From: Saprospiraceae bacterium
Lineage (GTDB): Bacteria > Bacteroidota > Bacteroidia > Chitinophagales > Saprospiraceae
Direction of reading: 5' to 3'
NCBI GenBank assembly: GCA_016716335.1
Contig: JADJWN010000005.1
Coordinates: 1 to 64,000, forward strand
Length of the DNA: 64,000 nucleotides
Shown here: one piece after another, positions 62,977-64,000 of the stretch
How positions within the stretch are numbered: the stretch's first letter is position 1
How the letters are laid out: each line of letters starts with the position of its first letter
Notes under the pieces: generated by a model
Database searches by the model: none
What the model was told of the DNA's origin: nothing
Seen by the model: the letters and a program-made list of their open reading frames with translations, nothing else
Made by a program: the position numbers and the translations under genes

Positions 62977-64000
62977 AGGTAGCTATCCATACCACAAATT
63001 GGCAATCATTTAAGAGTGATATGATTGAATATTGTGAAGCCAATAATATTCAATTCAGATTATTTGATGGATTCCGGACTGATATAATCAGTCAGATCAA
63101 AGATTGTGATATCATAGTATGGCATCATCATCACACCATAGCAAAGGATAGAATTGTTGCCCAGCAGATCTTATATGCATTGGAACAAAGCGGTAAAATC
63201 GTGTTTCCTGACTGGCGTACAGCCTGGCATTTTGATGATAAACTTGGGCAAAAATATCTCCTCGAGGCTGTCGGGGCTCCTATCCCTGAGACTTTCGCTT
63301 TTTTCTCTTACAGTGATGTCGCAGCCTGGCTGAACCATAGGACAGATTTTCCGCTGGTTTTTAAATTGAGAGGCGGAGCGGGATCTTTGAATGTAAGTCT
63401 GGTGAAAAATAAAAAAGAGGGTCTTGGAATTGCCAGAAAGGCATTTGAGGGAGGCTTCCCAAATTATAATGCTAAGGAGGATTTCAAGGAGAACTGGCGG
63501 CGATATATTCAGGGAAAAGCATCCTTCACTGATGTCTTGAAAAGTGTGAGACGTGCCTTTGTAGGGACAGAATTCAGCCGTACCTTTCCACTACAGAAAG
63601 GCTATGTGATTTTTCAGGAGTTTATGCCGGATAATGACCATGATACACGGATCATCACCGTAGGAGAAAAGGCGATAGGCATAAAAAGGATGGTCAGGAA
63701 CAATGACTTCAGGGCTTCTGGCAGTGGGTTTATAGTGTATAATCAGTCTGAAATAGATATACGATGTGTAAAAATTGCTTTTGAGACCACTGAAAAACTG
63801 GGAGCCACAGTGGTAGCCTATGATTTTGTATATGACAAAAATAAAAACCCTGTGATAGTCGAAATCAATTATGGATATGCACATCGGGCATACGACCAAT
63901 GTCCGGGATACTGGGATCGACAGTTGAACTGGCATGCAGGACCCTGCAATTCTGTCCACTGGATTCTGGAAAAGTTAATAAGTAAATATGAAAATCAGTT
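62973..64000 (+). CDS. ATP-grasp-type ligase, truncated by window end
   Basis: The frame begins with TTG at 62973, overlapping the DUF362 stop, and is open to the last base. The N-terminal part (KVAIHTTNWQSFKSDMIEYC ... DIIVWHHHHT) is a preATP-grasp-like domain. FPLVFKLRGGAGSLNVSLVKN resembles the ATP-binding Lys and Gly-rich loop. YVIFQEFMPDNDHDTRIITVGEKAIGIKR and VVAYDFVYDKNKNPVIVEINYGYA carry the metal-binding Asp/Glu/Asn pattern. Such enzymes join a carboxylate to an amine using ATP. At least 342 residues are visible; the C terminus lies outside. Confidence 0.75.
   Translation, partial: MKVAIHTTNWQSFKSDMIEYCEANNIQFRLFDGFRTDIISQIKDCDIIVWHHHHTIAKDRIVAQQILYALEQSGKIVFPDWRTAWHFDDKLGQKYLLEAVGAPIPETFAFFSYSDVAAWLNHRTDFPLVFKLRGGAGSLNVSLVKNKKEGLGIARKAFEGGFPNYNAKEDFKENWRRYIQGKASFTDVLKSVRRAFVGTEFSRTFPLQKGYVIFQEFMPDNDHDTRIITVGEKAIGIKRMVRNNDFRASGSGFIVYNQSEIDIRCVKIAFETTEKLGATVVAYDFVYDKNKNPVIVEINYGYAHRAYDQCPGYWDRQLNWHAGPCNSVHWILEKLISKYENQ

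Overview
The window reads as chromosomal DNA of a Bacteroidota bacterium, probably near Saprospiraceae or Chitinophagales. The signs are TAnnTTTG-type -7 promoter elements, no Shine-Dalgarno pattern, a UpxY/NusG-like capsule antiterminator, a DUF2723 membrane protein, many lipoproteins and PorT-like outer-membrane proteins, and moderate GC with AT-rich spacers. No rRNA or tRNA gene was noticed.

From 1 to about 29.8 kb the content is mixed housekeeping on both strands: a truncated MacB-type ABC permease, a START protein and a NodB deacetylase, gltX, a secreted basic protein, a surface lipoprotein with an HExxH motif overlapped by a second lipoprotein, nadE, rhlE, a DUF2723 protein with rpiB, an M28 peptidase, a DUF4143-type ATPase, an RNase H-like protein, nhaA, an outer-membrane beta-barrel, an orphan histidine kinase, a pseudouridine synthase, a glucosaminidase/LysM protein, an aldo/keto reductase and metH.

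From about 29.9 kb to the right edge every gene lies on the + strand and forms a capsule or O-antigen locus. Its head is an SLBB export protein, a winged-helix/nucleotidyltransferase regulator and a UpxY-like antiterminator. Sugar genes follow: WbpE aminotransferase, UDP-glucose dehydrogenase, RmlB, Wzz, WbpD, WbpB, RmlA, a WbpA/TviB dehydrogenase, a WbpP/TviC epimerase and a WbpI/WecB epimerase. Assembly genes come next: Wzx, a methyltransferase, HisH2-HisF2-WbpG, a glycosyltransferase, a beta-helix lipoprotein and an EpsG/Wzy-like polymerase. The end holds a deacetylase-like protein, a DUF362 protein and an ATP-grasp protein cut by the window edge. Together these predict a glycan rich in N-acylated uronic acids, including a 2,3-diamino-mannuronic acid whose 3-amino group becomes an acetamidino group.

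Small accessory genes are scattered between the sugar genes: three stand-alone four-helix-bundle (23S IVP) genes, two MntA/HepT pairs with disrupted HepT, a Uma2 protein, and a kinase-like gene with a 55-residue partner. Several repeats are present: two nearly identical copies of a ~340 bp element with terminal inverted repeats and 10-13 bp flanking direct repeats (11.2 and 45.5 kb, inverted), a separate 232 bp palindrome-rich element (42.4 kb), a 14-unit 13-bp array directly before wbpE, and gene-specific short repeats around the IVP genes.

At least ten reading frames are interrupted by single-base indels, mostly in homopolymers and also in conserved genes such as metH. Much of this probably reflects sequence error, so those genes are annotated as full spans with the break positions given.
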